The notes under the pieces are model-generated. The model ran no database searches. It was not told the origin of the DNA and worked only from the letters and a program-made list of their open reading frames with translations. Positions 1 through 12,373 of a stretch of 64,000 bases of DNA are shown one piece after another (position 1 is the first letter of the stretch; each line of letters begins with the position of its first letter). This stretch comes from Harmothoe impar. Lineage: Eukaryota; Annelida; Polychaeta; Phyllodocida; Polynoidae. The stretch lies in NCBI GenBank assembly GCA_947462335.1, contig OX381705.1, forward strand, positions 40,207,672 to 40,271,671, given 5' to 3'. Both the position numbers and the translations under genes were made by a program.

Positions 1-108
1 ATTTATTCTCTTGTTAGATTCTTCCTAGTATAGCATGCGAACTGTGTGAGGATAAAATACGTGGTTCGGAACACATGCCCATGTTGGCTCTGATCTGGCC
101 AAATATAA

Positions 109-385
109 GGGAGTGCCCATTTTTCTTTTTACAAAGGGGGGGGGTGAATTTTCGCGAGAATTCCTTTTCACCCCCTCCCCCGCCACGAGAGATCAACATC
201 CTCCCCCCCCCTCCCCCGATGGGTCAGAAATCAGGGCCCGCGCATCATTTTAAGCCTAGTAACGGGCAGGCTATTTTGTTGCCCCCCTCCAGGACAGGGT
301 TACATTTCCATCACCCGACAATGGGGGTCCGACATCCCCCTCCAAATCTACCACCCTCCCCCTGTTGCTTAAAATGAGCACTCCC
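109..385. mobile_element. C/G-run MITE, GGGAGTG family, copy 1
   Basis: A 277-bp element begins GGGAGTGCCCATTT and ends with the inverted AAATGAGCACTCCC. Inside are long G and C runs and the family motif around GTAACGGGCAGGCTATTTT. The same architecture recurs at 28.0 and 50.0 kb. Open frames across it are C-run artefacts. Confidence 0.7.
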
Positions 386-2083
386 TCGCCGCATGCTAGT
401 AGTGGATACAGGAACTATAGATCCATCGCGTTACTACTCACTTTACAGTGGAAAACTCTTGTTTGATTGTTGGATGGACACACTAACCATCTGGTGTTTA
501 ACCAATGATAGGACAAGTGCGCAACTGCAGTGGTATGCATACGCTAATGGGTATCAGGGTATGGTGTTATTCTTCAATTTGATGGCATGGAAACTGGCGG
601 TTGAGATAAGGAGTAGGGGTCAGCGGCTGGCGTATGTCTAGGAGGCTCTGGCCCCCTTTGGTATACCAGCCTGGCCACACTCTGCATAAAGTCGATGGGA
701 ATACTCTCCCGAGACCTGTTAAACAACCTGCATCCTGCAGACAGGGGTATTACAGGAAACAGTAACAAGAGATATACCACGTTCGGGGGTAGAATCAAGA
801 CGTTGTATGGCGAGTTTCCCTTGACAAAAGGGTACCATATTAAAGGCCCAGCGCCCCTATATATAGAGCTGAGTACCTGTCCCGACTGTACTCTGACTGT
901 TACTGGACGTGGAGAGTTAAACAGAGTTTAACAGAGCAATTCAGATTTGTGTAGCCCTTGTGTAGACAAGTACGAGCACCACCGGTATAAGTCTCTTTAT
1001 GAATGGACTCCTGTAAGCATTATCATGTTAGTTGTATATGACAGGATTACAAGATAAGTCATGATCTGAAGAATATCAACACACAGGGCAGCGTATAAAA
1101 TACTATTCAGTGGCATAGATATGAATTGTATAAACAGAGCATGTATAGCCACTGCCACATATTTGGTACAGCGTGGATCACACAGTGTAGGGTACCTCGG
1201 TGAATAAAGAGCTTCAAGGAGGGATAGCGTATACAGAGGCAGACTCGGTGCCCGTGTAATCCACCCCAACAACACCGCCACAAAGAAGGCAGTCAGGGGC
1301 GGGGTGGTCGATGTGGAAAATGTGAAAGTCTAATATTGAGTATGATATAGAAACAAAGGGACTGAAAGGGATATACCTAGCGTTTGTATTATATACCCAT
1401 TAAGGATCGACCATGGTGGGAAAGAATATACCATGTAATTCTCCCACGTTGAGTCGCATCCTCTTCTGATATTACAGAGCAGCCCTCGGACACAGCAGCG
1501 AGGACACTTTGTAGCAGGTTAATATCGGGCTTCATGCATGAAGGGATTATACAAGAAAAGCTATCGGCCGGGGTCAGCCAGTGCAGCTGGGTGCACCGCC
1601 CACTATTGATACGCGGGCTGTGTCCCCTCTTATACACTCCTTTGTTCTTGGAAGCTAAAGACGTCCTCGCCCGATTGGATTTTTCAACCTTCATACGATT
1701 TCCTAATTAGCCTACATAGCCAATAGAAGGAGGGGGAATCCCTTTGATATGGGAGTAGATCGTGGCTGTGTTTGCTGTTAAATGGTTCTATATGAGGGAG
1801 GGCAATGGACTTAGGAGTTTGGTATAGTATATATGACCTTTAATTAAATGCAGTGGGCCTGGGAAGGATCTTAAATTGATGCCCTCATTAGATCCATAAC
1901 TAAGTGGGTAACAAGCAAGTCTGATTAAGCTGCCCACAATGGTGAAGACGAGATGCAGTGCTTGAGGAGCAGCAGCAGAAGAAGACGTAAAGGGGAGTGG
2001 AATGTAGCAAGAAGAGTGGGCAGCGTGCATTAGGCGGCAACAACAAGGGGTATTAATTAGCAGTTCACAGGTTGGTTAATTAC
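386..2083. other. Gene-free stretch left of the CUB exon
   Basis: The downstream intron of the SUEL-CUB gene would lie here. Short frames (695-931 plus, 1389-1694 minus) have protein-like pieces, but no phase-1 splice sites fit the gene. No further domain is recognised. Confidence 0.4.
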
Positions 2084-2470
2084 CTCGGAAATTGAGTAGG
2101 AACTTGGTGGGATTGGAAAGCGCCGCCTGCTTCAGCATATAGACCTTGACGTAGTGACGTCGCGTGGTGTAGACGTCACTCTCCCGCTGCCGCCCCACAC
2201 ACACGGGCACGTCCACCTCGGCGTCGCCCTCCAGGAACTTGAAGGAATAAGGACACTTGGGCGAGTTGCTTGACATCTGGGTCTTATAGCCCAGGTCGTT
2301 GAAGTCGTAGAGCGTCCACACGATGCGCTGACCAGGCTGCACTCTGATGAACCAGGGGCAGCCAGACGAGCCCACCACCGGCCCACTCTGCCCGATGGAA
2401 AGGTAGCCAGCCCCGACGCTGATTTCGTAATGGCCCTCCTGGGGACATTGGCTGACGTGTCTACTCTGCA
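2084..2470 (-). CDS. CUB domain exon of the secreted SUEL-CUB protein
   Basis: A 387-base exon (129 codons, phase 1-1). The acceptor (TTGTCCTTTCAG) precedes 2470 and the donor (CCGAG|GTAATTA) follows 2084. It encodes one CUB-type beta-sandwich domain. Four cysteines are at residues 9, 38, 73 and 91, giving the C1-C2, C3-C4 pattern. The core GCPWFIRVQPGQRIVWTLYD (residues 37-56) carries the conserved tryptophan, the PGQ turn and the aromatic/acidic end. The C-terminal strand KFLLNFRG is typical of the last CUB strand. CUB domains mediate protein-protein contacts, often calcium-dependent, in secreted and membrane receptors. The exon joins in frame to the SUEL exon 13.9 kb upstream. Because the donor is strong and the frame still open, further exons (more CUBs, a membrane anchor or other domains) should lie beyond the left edge. 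Symmetric phase-1 exons are the classic shuffled extracellular module. Confidence 0.92.
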
Positions 2471-3249
2471 CTGAAAGGACAAGTAAAGAGGCTACATTAG
2501 TCAGATGACCGGCAGTACGGTCTTTAAACAACTACCCACAGGGACGGCGTAGTTTACATGTCAGAGAATTGGGCAATGTGTATTAACTACCAATGATACG
2601 AGGCCGGGGTCACATGGTGGGGGGAGGGGAGGGGTATAGGAGAGAAGACCAGGCATATATAGAGGTAGAACAAAGCAGGGGAAAGAAGGTATGTAACACA
2701 AACCGGGAGAGCCTCGGCCAGACAGAAAAGAAGGGAATAGATTAGGGATCTCTGTCTAGGCAGGCAAAAATAATACATGAGGGTATGAAGGAACGGTATC
2801 TGTCATGGAGATCAGGGTACGTGTGGTGGGGAGCTTTGGGGGGATAAGGCGTGCAGAGGGAAGGGGGGCAATGTCAGCGAGGTAGACACGCAGAAGGTGT
2901 ACCTCTAGAAAAGCCTCAGGAGATCTTTAACGTGACAGCTGGTTTTAGACCCGGCCACATGGAGCCTATGTAGATGCTATCGTTACCAATAGAACCCGGC
3001 TCCCGTGGAATATCGACTTGTGGAGATATATATGTGTCTATTTTGAAACGCTCACTTTTGACGCAGGGAACCCGAAGGCAGGAGGCATTGTTCGCTGGTA
3101 AGTATTGATTTCCACAATCTGTCCGCAATGTGCATGGGGATGTGTAGACAGGTTGGTAAGTAGACACACATAGGGTGTACCTGGACACATGGACACTTCT
3201 AATGACCTATGCCACATAACACTCTTACACCAATTGACCCCCGGGTATT

Positions 3250-3860
3250 GACCTCCTGTCTTTGACAAGCTTTGGTACTATTTCCCTTGGTTCACCTACC
3301 TATCCAGGGTCTCGTTTCTACTATCTCAAATACTTGAGGGTCTCTTACCCCTAGTCTAAAGTATGTTGACACTTCTCCAGGGCCCCCATAAACGCTATGT
3401 TACCCTGGTCCAGGCCTCGTCAGCCCTGCAGGCCTCTCCACCTATCATGCAATGGTTTCATCTCTCCTCTAGTGACCCCCACCTTTCCTCCAGTGTCAGC
3501 TATCTCTTCTTCAGGGCCCCCCATACCTCCTGCATAGTACGAAAAGCTGACATCCCACCTAGAGAGTCTGACCCTATCCACATACCTCGCCAGGCATCTC
3601 CCTGGGGTAGTCTAAGTCACATTCAGCGGAGTGGATGTTCAGACCCTCAGACCCAATTTCCCGTTCCCCAACCCCCACCCCCTCCCAGTGTCACCTATTG
3701 TTCATAGAGTGCCAGTTAACTCCAGAGTCTCCCAGTTTTCCAGGGGTTTTCCATTGTTTAGGGTCCAACCCCTCTTTTCGGGTTCCCTATTCTTGAGAGG
3801 CCACAGTATATCTCTTCCCCCAACCTTTTGTTTCCCCATTCATCATCCTCTAGGCTCCGA
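3250..3860 (+). repeat. Pyrimidine-rich strand-asymmetric block
   Basis: For about 600 bases the plus strand is strongly C+T-rich, with recurring words such as CCTCTCC, TCTCCAG and CAGGGCCCCC. This suppresses stops and yields the apparent frames at 3363-3707 and 3631-3972. It looks like degenerate low-complexity or diverged tandem sequence, not a gene. Confidence 0.5.
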
Positions 3861-4708
3861 TACAGGAGGCGGCATTTCAGTGTCCCCTACTTTTCCAGGA
3901 TTCCAGAGAAAAACAATTTGTCAAGTAGAGGCTTGTTCTAGTGCACCAGATAGATTTGGAATTCTGTATTAATTTACCATGCCCTAATAAAAGACCTGTA
4001 CTAATCTTAGATACAAAAATGTATGAAAAATCTAATTTTGATTTTCATTCTCAATAAATCAATCAGAGCCCCCAATATAGGAAGGCTCACAAGGATTGCT
4101 AAGCTAAGAACGGAATTGAATTACCATTTCAACATAGAATAGCATGGTTGATAACAAAGTAACATAGTTGCATTATTTGATTAAACTTGTCAGCTAAGGT
4201 TAAATATATTCAGATTCTGCAAAATACTACTTCTGATGTGTTGTCTGCTGTGTAGACACCTTTAAAATCCTTTGCTATGGAACTGGTAATCCTAGCGACA
4301 AAGTAATGATCCTATTGGAATCATTAATTCAGATGAATATGTAAGGGGTAGCTCTGTTGTGATATGAGCAGTCATATTGGTTGCTAGGGAATATTTATGA
4401 TAAGACTGCTGTTGCTAAGCAAACTTTTACCCCAGCTCTGGAAATATGGCCCCAGTAAACTCCTTAGGGTGAGTAGGTAAGAATATTCTTACTCTAAGAC
4501 CCATATTGTTTTGTTTGTTAAGGAAAAGAAATGAGATAAACTTCTTTGCCATAGAGACATAATAATGGCACCAATGGAATCCTTGTGGTCAATTTAGATG
4601 GTTAGGTAATGATATATCTGCTCTTAAATCAGTATTTATACTGGTTGCTAGGCAAGTGTACTTACAATTACTGTTGTTAAGCAACTATTGACTCTAGCAA
4701 TAGGTGTA

Positions 4709-5540
4709 CACTGCAAAAAAAATGTCGTCAAAATGACGTTGAATCACCGGCAACTTTTGGGACATAACTTTCACCGTTTTTTTAACGGTGACGGTCACCG
4801 TTAATTTTACGCAGAATCACTGTTCAGTTCACACAGAATCACTGTTCATTTTACGTTGAATCACGGTTAATTTTACGTTAAATCAGCATTAATAGATTCA
4901 CAGTATTCAAATATACAGAGAATATTCGATAAGCCTCATAGGGAGTCTGATTATGGTGACTTACGGATAAGCCATACTTTGACTTTGTCCTTATCCTATA
5001 CGCACCACTGACGGTCTGACTTGCATACTAGCCCTGGCCTATACAAGAGGTTTTAATCTAGAGGATTGATACAAGGCAGAGTTTCTAGAGGTGAGGATAT
5101 ATGCATAGTATATTACCATAAAATAGGTGTATAGATCCAGACAGCTACTTTCTTCTGGATATTATCAAGTGATCATGGTATTTTGTCAAACCTATCACAA
5201 GATTGAATTGTTAAATTGTCAAACACATAGATTAATTGAAAATGACCATTATTTCAACATGTATACTCCACTTCAAGGGCTCACACTCTCCAGAAAAATC
5301 TTCTTACAAACCAGGCCACCTATCTATGGCAAGATCCACTATATGTGGCTCCCTCTGGGATTTGACATTAGAAGATGAATTTACGTTGAATCATTGTAAT
5401 CCAAACCAGGTAAGCATTTAACAAGGATCCACTGTGAAATGGCTGATATTTACAGTGCTTCATTGTATTCCAAATAACAGTGAATCAGCGTTAAATTTTA
5501 CAGAGTGAATCTGTAAAAAGTACATCTATTTTTTACAGTG
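4709..5540. mobile_element. hAT-like MITE with internal ATCAC/TTACG subrepeats
   Basis: The termini are CACTGCAAAAAAAA and the inverted TTTTTTACAGTG. The flanking octamers are TAGGTGTA and TAGGTGAG (6 of 8 match), consistent with an aged 8-bp hAT-type duplication. Near both ends the words TTTTACGTTGAATCA and CAGTGAATCAGCGTTAA recur as subterminal repeats. No transposase is present. Confidence 0.65.
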
Positions 5541-5849
5541 TAGGTGAGGTAAAATAACGATATCGAGCAATTTTCGAAGGGTTCTCTGTTAGACTATCAA
5601 TGAGGAGGTCGGTGTTTGGCGGCGGTGATGTGTAGATTCACACCGCTCTGTGTGACTGTCAGATTGCAGTGTGCGTGGGTATAAAATAACGACCACCCCC
5701 CCCCCCCCCCTGCTGGTACTGCTGTAGGCCGCGGGAGCTGCAGGGATGCCGTCCGTGGGTCCGGTATTACAGCCGAGATAGGGGTATCAATGGTGTTTGT
5801 GTTGTCATATTGACGAGCTGTAAGGAACTGCCTTCTGTTCAACACACGG

Positions 5850-6790
5850 CTGAATTTAATATCTTTGTTGTCTGTCAGAATTTGTGTAAATGTCTTTCAT
5901 TATGATGCCTCATCCATTGGCGTCTGACAGTTATATCGTATCGACGTCTGCCACCACAGCCTCTGTAATGTATTTAGATGGTGAATACCCAGAAAATCTT
6001 ATTACAGAACTATCGTCATATTCTGATGTTCCTCCGCAGGCATGCAAGTCGTGGCCTACAACATTGAGTCTATGTGATGGTGACATGTAGAGGACATTCC
6101 TAGTTTTTCAATTGGATATTAAATGCCATCCTTCCTACTGTAACCTAATAATAGATTCTACTGTTCATGCATGGAAGGTAGATTCTACTGCTCATCTACA
6201 CGAGCTATTAGCAGTGTAACGGTGCTCACTCTGAATGGTTTATGCTTTAAGTAGCATTTATTCCTCCTCCTGCTAATCTATAGCAAGAGGATATTGTGGC
6301 ATAATAGGGTGGCATGCTTAGGCCTACTCTGTGCCTTCTACCTAGACACTGCCTCTGCTACTCTCCATATTAGGAGGAGGCTCTTTACCCGAACCTTAAA
6401 TGCAGGTGCATCCTCTTACAATATGAAAACTACTCCATTCGACGGCGTCCCTTACACCATGCCTGCTAGGCGTAATCTGGGGGATAGAATTGCACTAGAT
6501 CCTATTGTGACCCGTGACCCCTAGTATTATGATATTAATCAATAATGTCTTCGGTCATACTATGCCGCTTTTGAAGGTTCCATTTCTAGGTTATTTGTTG
6601 ATCAAGGGCAGGCGGAAGTAGACTATTAGCCTTTAGTGGTACAGCCTCATCAATTATTCCCGGTTTACTCAGGATACATTGATTTATGCCTCCCCTTTAG
6701 CACAGGCGCTTAGAGTGCCTATCGTGTTTTACCAACCAGTATCAGTCTCCCATCCACACTGTCATTTACAAATGCCATAATCAGTCTCAA
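5850..6790 (+). pseudogene. Decayed coding-like block with several stops and frameshifts
   Basis: Between about 5.85 and 6.79 kb the plus strand shows successive open stretches (5890-6090 and 6294-6524), then short pieces broken by stops but with protein-like composition, as in an old inactivated gene. The best-reading piece is 6294-6524. No motif identifies it. An old mobile-element or viral-type structural gene is possible but unproven. Confidence 0.25.
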
Positions 6791-7250
6791 CATCTTTAGA
6801 ACAAATGTTTTCAATGAAAAGTCTTGCTGAGCATTTTGGTCTGGATCTCCTCTTTAATGTTAGCAGTCTCAATAGAATAGCCAGGGGCTAGCTTGATTTA
6901 TCCGCATAATAAATCAATATGGGTGTGTGGGGGAGGGAGGCTGCAGGTACAGGCCTGTCACAGTAATGTATCACACCCGGACGCAGACTGATCAAATACA
7001 CACTTCTGTCAACATTAGGGGTGGGTGGGCAGAGAGATAGAGTGGCATGGGTAGAAGGAATAATGAAAGCAAAGGTGACGGAATGGCGGGGAAATACTCA
7101 TAGGACAGGAAATAACAGAACGGTACAAAGAAGGAATCGAGTAAGAGTGATCCCAGATATCCTAGAAAACATTGTTATTGTTATTACTTCTGAGGTAGAA
7201 GGAGTGGCCCTTTAAACAATAATGATAAGATTCGGGTTGATAAGTACAAC

Positions 7251-7291
7251 GTTGTGGGACTTTGAGCTTAAAGAAGCTCAAATCCCACAAC
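7251..7291. repeat. Perfectly placed short hairpin
   Basis: GTTGTGGGACTTTGAGCTT (7251-7269) pairs with AAGCTCAAATCCCACAAC (7274-7291) around a 4-base loop with a single bulge. It looks terminator-like in shape, but in this animal DNA it is more likely the stem of a MITE or a small RNA hairpin. Confidence 0.6.
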
Positions 7292-8689
7292 GCAATCTAT
7301 GCTAAAAGGCCTCTGCAATTTTGAAATCTCTTGCGATTTGAATACCTCTCTCCAAATTGCAACAGATGTAACTACTAACAGGAAAGTATAACTGCTAAGT
7401 ATATGGTGCTATTTTGGATGTTTTTCTTGCTTAAGTTGACAGTTAATGCAATGCGGCATTTTCTGTTGCGAATTGAGCATGCCAAGCATACATTGTTAAC
7501 ACATTGCAATGTCTGTTCCCTCCAATACCTATATTGTAACAAATATGTCTAAATTGCAGAGATGCAGTGCGGCATATATTGCAAAGTGGGATTTGGAGTA
7601 CGCACCCTTGCAATAGCCCTTGCAAGGCTCCCAAATCACAAAACGCTCAAGCTACAAATGTTTTGGAGGCATAGAAATCATCGTAGGGTTTGAGTGTTAG
7701 TACGATGACCATGTATTTCTATATATTAACAATTGACACCATCGTTACGGATTGACTGCATAACATAACCATAACAATCAGGTGCTAGTATCACAGAGAA
7801 GTTAGTTATGTCGTAACATATGACCATATAATTGACTAATATTGATACGCATCTATATAACTGATGTACATGTTTATGTAGTGACATCTAAGTTTAACAG
7901 CATCGTCAATTTATGTCACCGGGAACGTTTTGTTCTTGTATTTCTATGTTACCGAAATATACCTAAATTGTATATTCGTCCGAAGTGATGAAGTGAATTA
8001 CATGTATGGTAATGCTGAGTTGACATTAGGGGTCAGTAATCAGTATAGACCTGAGAGATGCGGCTGTCATTGATCTACAGCATTAATTACTGGTCCAATG
8101 TGATCAAATAGGTCATCTGCTACTCGTCCAACTTCAAGAAATTCCAACTCGACTGAAGCGCCGTCACTCTTTCAATTGGAAAGGGGAGCCGAATGGTGGA
8201 GTCTCTCAATCCTTCAAAGACTCACTTACTTGATTCTCCAGTCCCAATTCCCTTGTTTTCTCTAAAAGGGGACCACCTCTTTAAGGCGACGGTCTAAGGT
8301 CTTGGCCATTTACAAATTAGAGAAAACAAGAGCACACTGGGGCGTTCTGCGGAAAGGGCACCTGAATCAATGTCAACTTGCCACATACTACTATGTAATC
8401 ACCTCTCCTGCCGCCTCGTTCCGGTCAGACCGTTGACGAGCTCCAATTACAAGATGAAGGACTTTTATCTGGACTATTAACCCATAAATAAGCTGCACAG
8501 CCCGCAGTGCATGTGTGGGTGGGTGATAGCACTGAGAGTTACTGAGAGGGTCAGGTCGGAGGTCATCATCTGGCACGGTGTCAGTATTCACTTACTATCT
8601 GACTAAGGTGACGCAGTATATTGTGCACCGGGACAACCTGACTAAAGTGTACTACAAGTATGAAGTTCATCATACAAGGGCTATCTTAC

Positions 8690-8840
8690 TACAATTATGA
8701 TGAACATTGCACCAGGGCTCCCTTGTTAAAATGATGATGCACATTGCACTAGGGCTCTCTGTTATAATGATGATACACATTGCACTAGGGCTCTCTGTTA
8801 TAATGATGAAGTACATTGCACTAGGGCTCTGAGTGAAGTA
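8690..8840 (+). repeat. 36-37-bp tandem repeat, about 4 copies
   Basis: The word ATTGCACTAGGGCTCTCTGT recurs at 8706, 8743, 8779 and 8815, with ATGATGA spacers. Confidence 0.8.
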
Positions 8841-8954
8841 TATCGCACCACGTGTGACTAAGATGATGCAGCAGTGTGCACCATGCCTACATGATCACTC
8901 ACATGTTATCTACATTACTCTCCTCTATCAAGTATAGTTGTTAATAGTATAGTA

Positions 8955-9397
8955 CAGTGAAATCTCGTTATAAGGAGGACGGTTATAAGGAGCAGACGGT
9001 TATAAGGAGCACATTTGCTTTGCCAAATCCTTTTCTATACTTTTCTATAGTAAAAAAACACTATTAGAACGAGCATTTTTAGCCAAAAATCGTTTATAAG
9101 GAGCAAATATTTTCAAGATTCAGCAAAGTTCATCCCGTCCTATACAGGTGGGTGAGGGCCCAGGACTTCACTTTTTATTTCTGACTCCCCCCTGCCGCCT
9201 ACCTACCCCTACACCTGGCCCTATACAGGTGGGTGAGCGCCCAGGACTTCCCTTTGATTTCTGAGTCCCCCCTGCTGTCTACCTACCCCCCCCCCCTACA
9301 GAGAATTAATTACGACCTAAATCGGTTACAAGGAAGGTTGGTTATAACGAGCAAATTTGCCTTGCCAAAAGGTGCTCCTTATAACGAGATTTTACTG
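8955..9397. mobile_element. pogo/Tigger-type MITE
   Basis: A 443-bp element with TIRs CAGTGAAATCTCGTTATAAG and the inverted CTTATAACGAGATTTTACTG, flanked by TA on both sides. The CAGT start, the ATCTCGTTATAA core and the TA duplication are hallmarks of pogo/Tigger members of the Tc1/mariner superfamily. Further TTATAAGGAGC words repeat inside both ends. An internal 60-bp unit (TATACAGGTGGGTGAG...) is duplicated at about 9143 and 9222. Confidence 0.85.
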
Positions 9398-9603
9398 TAA
9401 CAAGTAAAGGTGTTAATGCTATAGGTTCGGGTGTATAATGTAGATGAATTGCTAGCTGATTCATAAAAGTACACAGAAGAATGATGCCAATCCGTTATGT
9501 GCCGTACAGTGACTCTATGTGCGCCACAGGTTTGAACCCTCTGCTTAAAGAATGCGTTGGCTCTATAGTGTATCAATGATAAGGTGTGTTACTGATTGTC
9601 CCC

Positions 9604-9700
9604 TCAAACGCCTCAAACCTGTAGTTCCACAATAGCCACCAGGGCATACATTAGAGCCCTCTAAAAAATACTTGTTGTGGAATTACAGGTCTGAAGCGTC
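9604..9700. repeat. Foldback hairpin of about 95 bp
   Basis: The arm at 9607-9634 (ACGCCTCAAACCTGTAGTTC...) is the near reverse complement of the arm at 9670-9699, and a small inner stem AGGGC/GCCCT sits in the loop. It could be a minimal MITE or a transcribed hairpin. Confidence 0.6.
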
Positions 9701-10509
9701 TAGGAGGAAGCACATATACGATCATGAGCATTAAGTATCACACCTTACCATATATATACTATAGAACCAACACATTCTTTAAGCAGATCGTACAAATCAA
9801 GAGTAGAGTCAACATTTGTCAAGTGTTATGACGCAGCTCTATATTTCCGTCAGCAGTAATAGTCACAAGGCCTCCCCATACGGCGAGAACAGTTAACACC
9901 ACCGTCGTGTCAAGTATACTTGCAGACTGACCCAGAGGTATGCCCACTTACGGTGTAGCCAGCATATGACCATGAGAACGTACAAACGGAAAGCATATTG
10001 TGAGCAATTATGTAAAAATTATAGTCTATTTTTCAAAACGTCTGTCATCGTTAAAGCTACACTATCAGCTAATTTCAGGGAATTTTCTCATTTTGGGCCG
10101 ATTACATGCTATGTATAACTGCTTACCCATGTGTAAGCATTGGAGGCTCTCATTCATCATTTAGCATAATAAGAAAAAAACTATTTGTTGTCCCAAATGA
10201 ATAGCTGTCCGCCGACACAAATGAGAATCAGCTAGGGGTGCATTATGAACAATCAAAACACATAGGCTCCTACAGTGAATTCATAGGTCTGTCAGAGAGC
10301 CCTCCAATCAGTATGTCATCTGGATTTCATAAAAAATGGATTTCCTATGTCTTATATTGGAACAAGATATATATCAAATTGTCCTAAAATGGACAAAGGT
10401 GTTGCCTGACCGGGGCGAGAGCCATCAACATTTGGATATGAAGGCATGCATTCTGCAACTGTGCTATGTAGTCTGCGGTGGTGGCTGTCATTCAGAAGTC
10501 ATACATAAC

Positions 10510-10830
10510 TAGCCCTTAGTATATTTCCATTTCCTTTCAACTTTTTTTATTCAATGGACAAAAACTTTAGAAATATGCGCGGGACCATATGTTCAAAAAG
10601 GACTCTTTAGAGAGAGAACATTAAAACCTATATCCTGAGAGAGTTATATAGATATTTAGCTACTCTTCAATACTATTTTATGCAAAACACTATATATACT
10701 CCTATTATATAAAACACTGACTTAAGGCTTGAATATCTCAGAAAACAACTTGGGACCCTCCTATTTTCTCAGCTTTGTTGGGAAGTGTATGCTATAATGA
10801 TCTTATGGCAAAAGCCTGATGAAGATTTAG
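10510..10830. repeat. Dispersed repeat, copy A
   Basis: It shares the start (AAATATGCGCGGGACCATAT) and end (ATATCTCAGAAAACAACTTG then GGACCCTCCTATTT) with sequence at about 38.6-40.07 kb, where the same repeat is split by nested transposons. The class is unknown. Confidence 0.55.
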
Positions 10831-11737
10831 CTACTTTTACATCAAGGGATTGACCCACCTTCAGTACAATGGAGTATGTTAAATCAAAAGATTAAGAAGT
10901 AGCTTACAGTTTCTGAATTGGAGTCGAATACTACACTATATATCAGATAGCGCCGGTACCCACTAAATAGTATATCAGTCGCCCATGCAAAGACCATAGC
11001 TGAGAACTGTACACTTGGAGGACACCAAGCACGTCATATACATTTGGTTCTAAAATAGCTGATGCGCGTGTATGATTGCCCGTTCACTCTTTCTTTTATC
11101 GCCATGGCGTACATCCCCAATCCTGCTGGTTAAAATACAGGTCTGAAGGGATACGAAGGTCAGTTAGAGGTGATAACATAGCGTCCTGCTGTCCTTACAG
11201 AAACGTCAAGGCTATCCCCTTTAACAGTCCCGACGCACACAAATGAAAGGGTTCTCCCAAAAAAGAAATGGCAATACTCCAGACTGGGGCCCGTGCCACC
11301 TGTGCCTCCGTCAGGCAGGTGGCACTCTGTGATGTAGAGGAATTTCATGTCGGCAAAGGGCCATATTTTACGTGTCTATGTTTGCCAGCGAAGTCAGAGC
11401 ACGGTATTTGTACATCATATGCCACCCTCCAGCACCACTGCACCCTGCCCCCATCCTCCCGTCCAAACCCAGACCTCATACATCCGCCTTTAATGGGGTT
11501 GGTACAATACAGATCCTCCATGTAACTACTCCCCTCCCCCACTCTGGGCTGCTTTGTTTCTGCTTAATATCGAGATCAATGCGATTCACTTCAGGAGGCA
11601 TTTCATGCCTGTATAGGGAGAGGTACCGTGTATTGATACGCCAATATTGGTGTTGGGTGGTAGAAGATCGCCTATCAGAGTTTTCCTCAGGGACCCCTTT
11701 GCGGGGAGTTCGGGTGGTTGGAAGTATGGTGTAGAGA

Positions 11738-12373
11738 TCAATATCCGACCAGGAGAGCGTCCATCATCGCGGCCTTTGGGCTCCGAGGAAGGTCCTGCAT
11801 TTTAACAACGCAGCCGTCAAGGCCTGCACGAAAGGCCTTTTCAGCTTCATAGGGGAACTTCCCTGAGAGGTGGATCATGGGGTGGCATGGGCCATCATGG
11901 CCCTGTCGGTAAAAGCACCCGGCCAAGGGTGAAGGCCATGGTGGTGTGCGGGAAGTGTGGGCAGGTGGGAGAGGGGCTGGCAATAGCATCTGTACACCGT
12001 CAGAAAGGCAGTAGGGCAGCCCTCTCTGTAGCCTACTCTCAGAGGCTGCCGTCCTACCCCAACAGCATCACCCCACGGCCCGCCCCCTGGGTGATGTATC
12101 ACGGGGGCACTGACCACCCCCATACACGGCCCACCAGTTCACAGGCCACAGGCCGCGGCCTGGCAATTAAGCAGCCGTGCGAGGTGGAGAGGGGGTCGCT
12201 ATGAGAGGGGATGCACCTCTACTTCCACTCCTCATGAGATGGGGATGCGCAGAGGCCGGCACCGGGACCGTCTGTTCCATCTCCTTCACCTTCATATGAG
12301 GTACTGGGAGGATTTCACCGAGAAATCCATGGGAAAGAGACAACAGTAATGCACCGAACGGCAGCAAACACAC
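11738..12373. other. GC-rich coding-like island, strand uncertain
   Basis: A GC-rich block stands out from AT-rich flanks. On the minus strand a CCACCTCTCAG acceptor at about 11867 precedes a good-looking frame to a TGA at about 11738 (KFPYEAEKAFRAGLDGCVVK...), and another protein-like stretch (PHMKVKEMEQTVPVPASAHP) lies at about 12.2-12.3 kb. The plus strand is also open from 11887 to 12204. The acceptor would be entered in phase 1, like the SUEL-CUB exons, but no phase-1 donor follows. I cannot decide whether this is an exon, a retrocopy or a CpG-rich element. Confidence 0.25.

Noticed and set aside
695..931. 78-codon plus-strand frame
   Set aside because: Somewhat protein-like but no splice sites, no motif and no family.
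3363..3972. Two 113-114-codon proline/serine frames
   Set aside because: Pyrimidine-rich strand bias removes stops; no conserved motif or splice support.
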